From the NCBI RefSeq assembly GCF_018613725.1, contig NZ_JAGGPS010000037.1, forward strand, positions 1 to 56,074: a DNA stretch of 56,074 bases, in the 5' to 3' direction. The notes below the pieces were generated by a model. The model saw nothing but the letters and a program-made list of their open reading frames with translations, did no database searches and was not told where the DNA came from. How positions within the stretch are numbered: position 1 is the stretch's first letter; each line of letters starts with the position of its first letter. This document shows positions 56,043 to 56,074 of the stretch, one piece after another. This DNA is from Hymenobacter sp. ISL-91 (GTDB taxonomy: Bacteria > Bacteroidota > Bacteroidia > Cytophagales > Hymenobacteraceae). The translations under genes and the position numbers were made by a program.

Positions 56043-56068
56043 GGGAGCTACAAGCGGGAGCTACAAGC
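56043..56068. repeat. Short direct repeat after frr
   Basis: GGGAGCTACAAGC is repeated twice head to tail (56043-56055 and 56056-56068), followed by a partial AGCTATAAG before the window ends. It may continue beyond the edge. Confidence 0.7.
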
Positions 56069-56074
56069 TATAAG

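Overview
The window is chromosomal DNA of a GC-rich Bacteroidota, most likely Hymenobacter or a close relative in Hymenobacteraceae. Support comes from type IX secretion C-terminal sorting domains (genes ending at 194 and 7099), a carboxypeptidase-regulatory-like domain fused to a TonB-dependent receptor, several -7 boxes of the Bacteroidota form TAnnTTTG (three with a -33 TTG/TTTG 19-20 nt upstream), cysteine-free S14 and zinc-independent-looking L36, and the order rpoC / DUF3467 / rpsL-rpsG-fusA-rpsJ. The genus is an inference.

Layout. 1-1130: end of a T9SS cargo gene and a YkuD_2-type L,D-transpeptidase lipoprotein. 1743-9189: a leftward set encoding a DUF4331 T9SS-exported protein, a TPR protein, a HupE/UreJ-family membrane protein, a small Cys/His-containing secreted protein and a TonB-dependent receptor. 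This set looks like an uncharacterised envelope system, possibly for a transition metal. 9684-12916: rightward HscA-type Hsp70 and anhydro-MurNAc kinase. 12913-15144: leftward small secreted protein, FtsB/DivIC-like protein and enolase.

15322-51254 is a nearly continuous leftward transcription/translation supercluster. In transcription order it reads tRNA-Tyr, tRNA-Gly, tRNA-Thr, tuf, tRNA-Trp, secE, nusG, rplK, rplA, rplJ, rplL, rpoB, two AT-rich genes of unknown function, rpoC, a small membrane protein, DUF3467, rpsL, rpsG, fusA, rpsJ, then the S10-spc-alpha genes rplC to rplQ with secY, map, infA, rpmJ and rpoA. Visible terminators (after tuf, rpoC, rpsJ, rplQ, eno) and candidate promoters divide it into transcription units. 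The strangest point is the insertion of two AT-rich genes between rpoB and rpoC. The window ends with a leftward M1 aminopeptidase and, divergent from it, a biotin carrier protein, pyrH and frr.

Superimposed are repeats. Three intergenic inverted-repeat elements of about 100-130 bp share the ends CGTCATGCTGAGCG...CGCTCAGCATGACG, and a fourth, rearranged relative carries seven complete 24-bp tandem units. There is also a pentanucleotide microsatellite, a REP-like GC-rich inverted repeat, and several AT-rich inverted spacers inside the ribosomal and tRNA clusters. Everything here was read by eye from sequence and translations; no database search was run.
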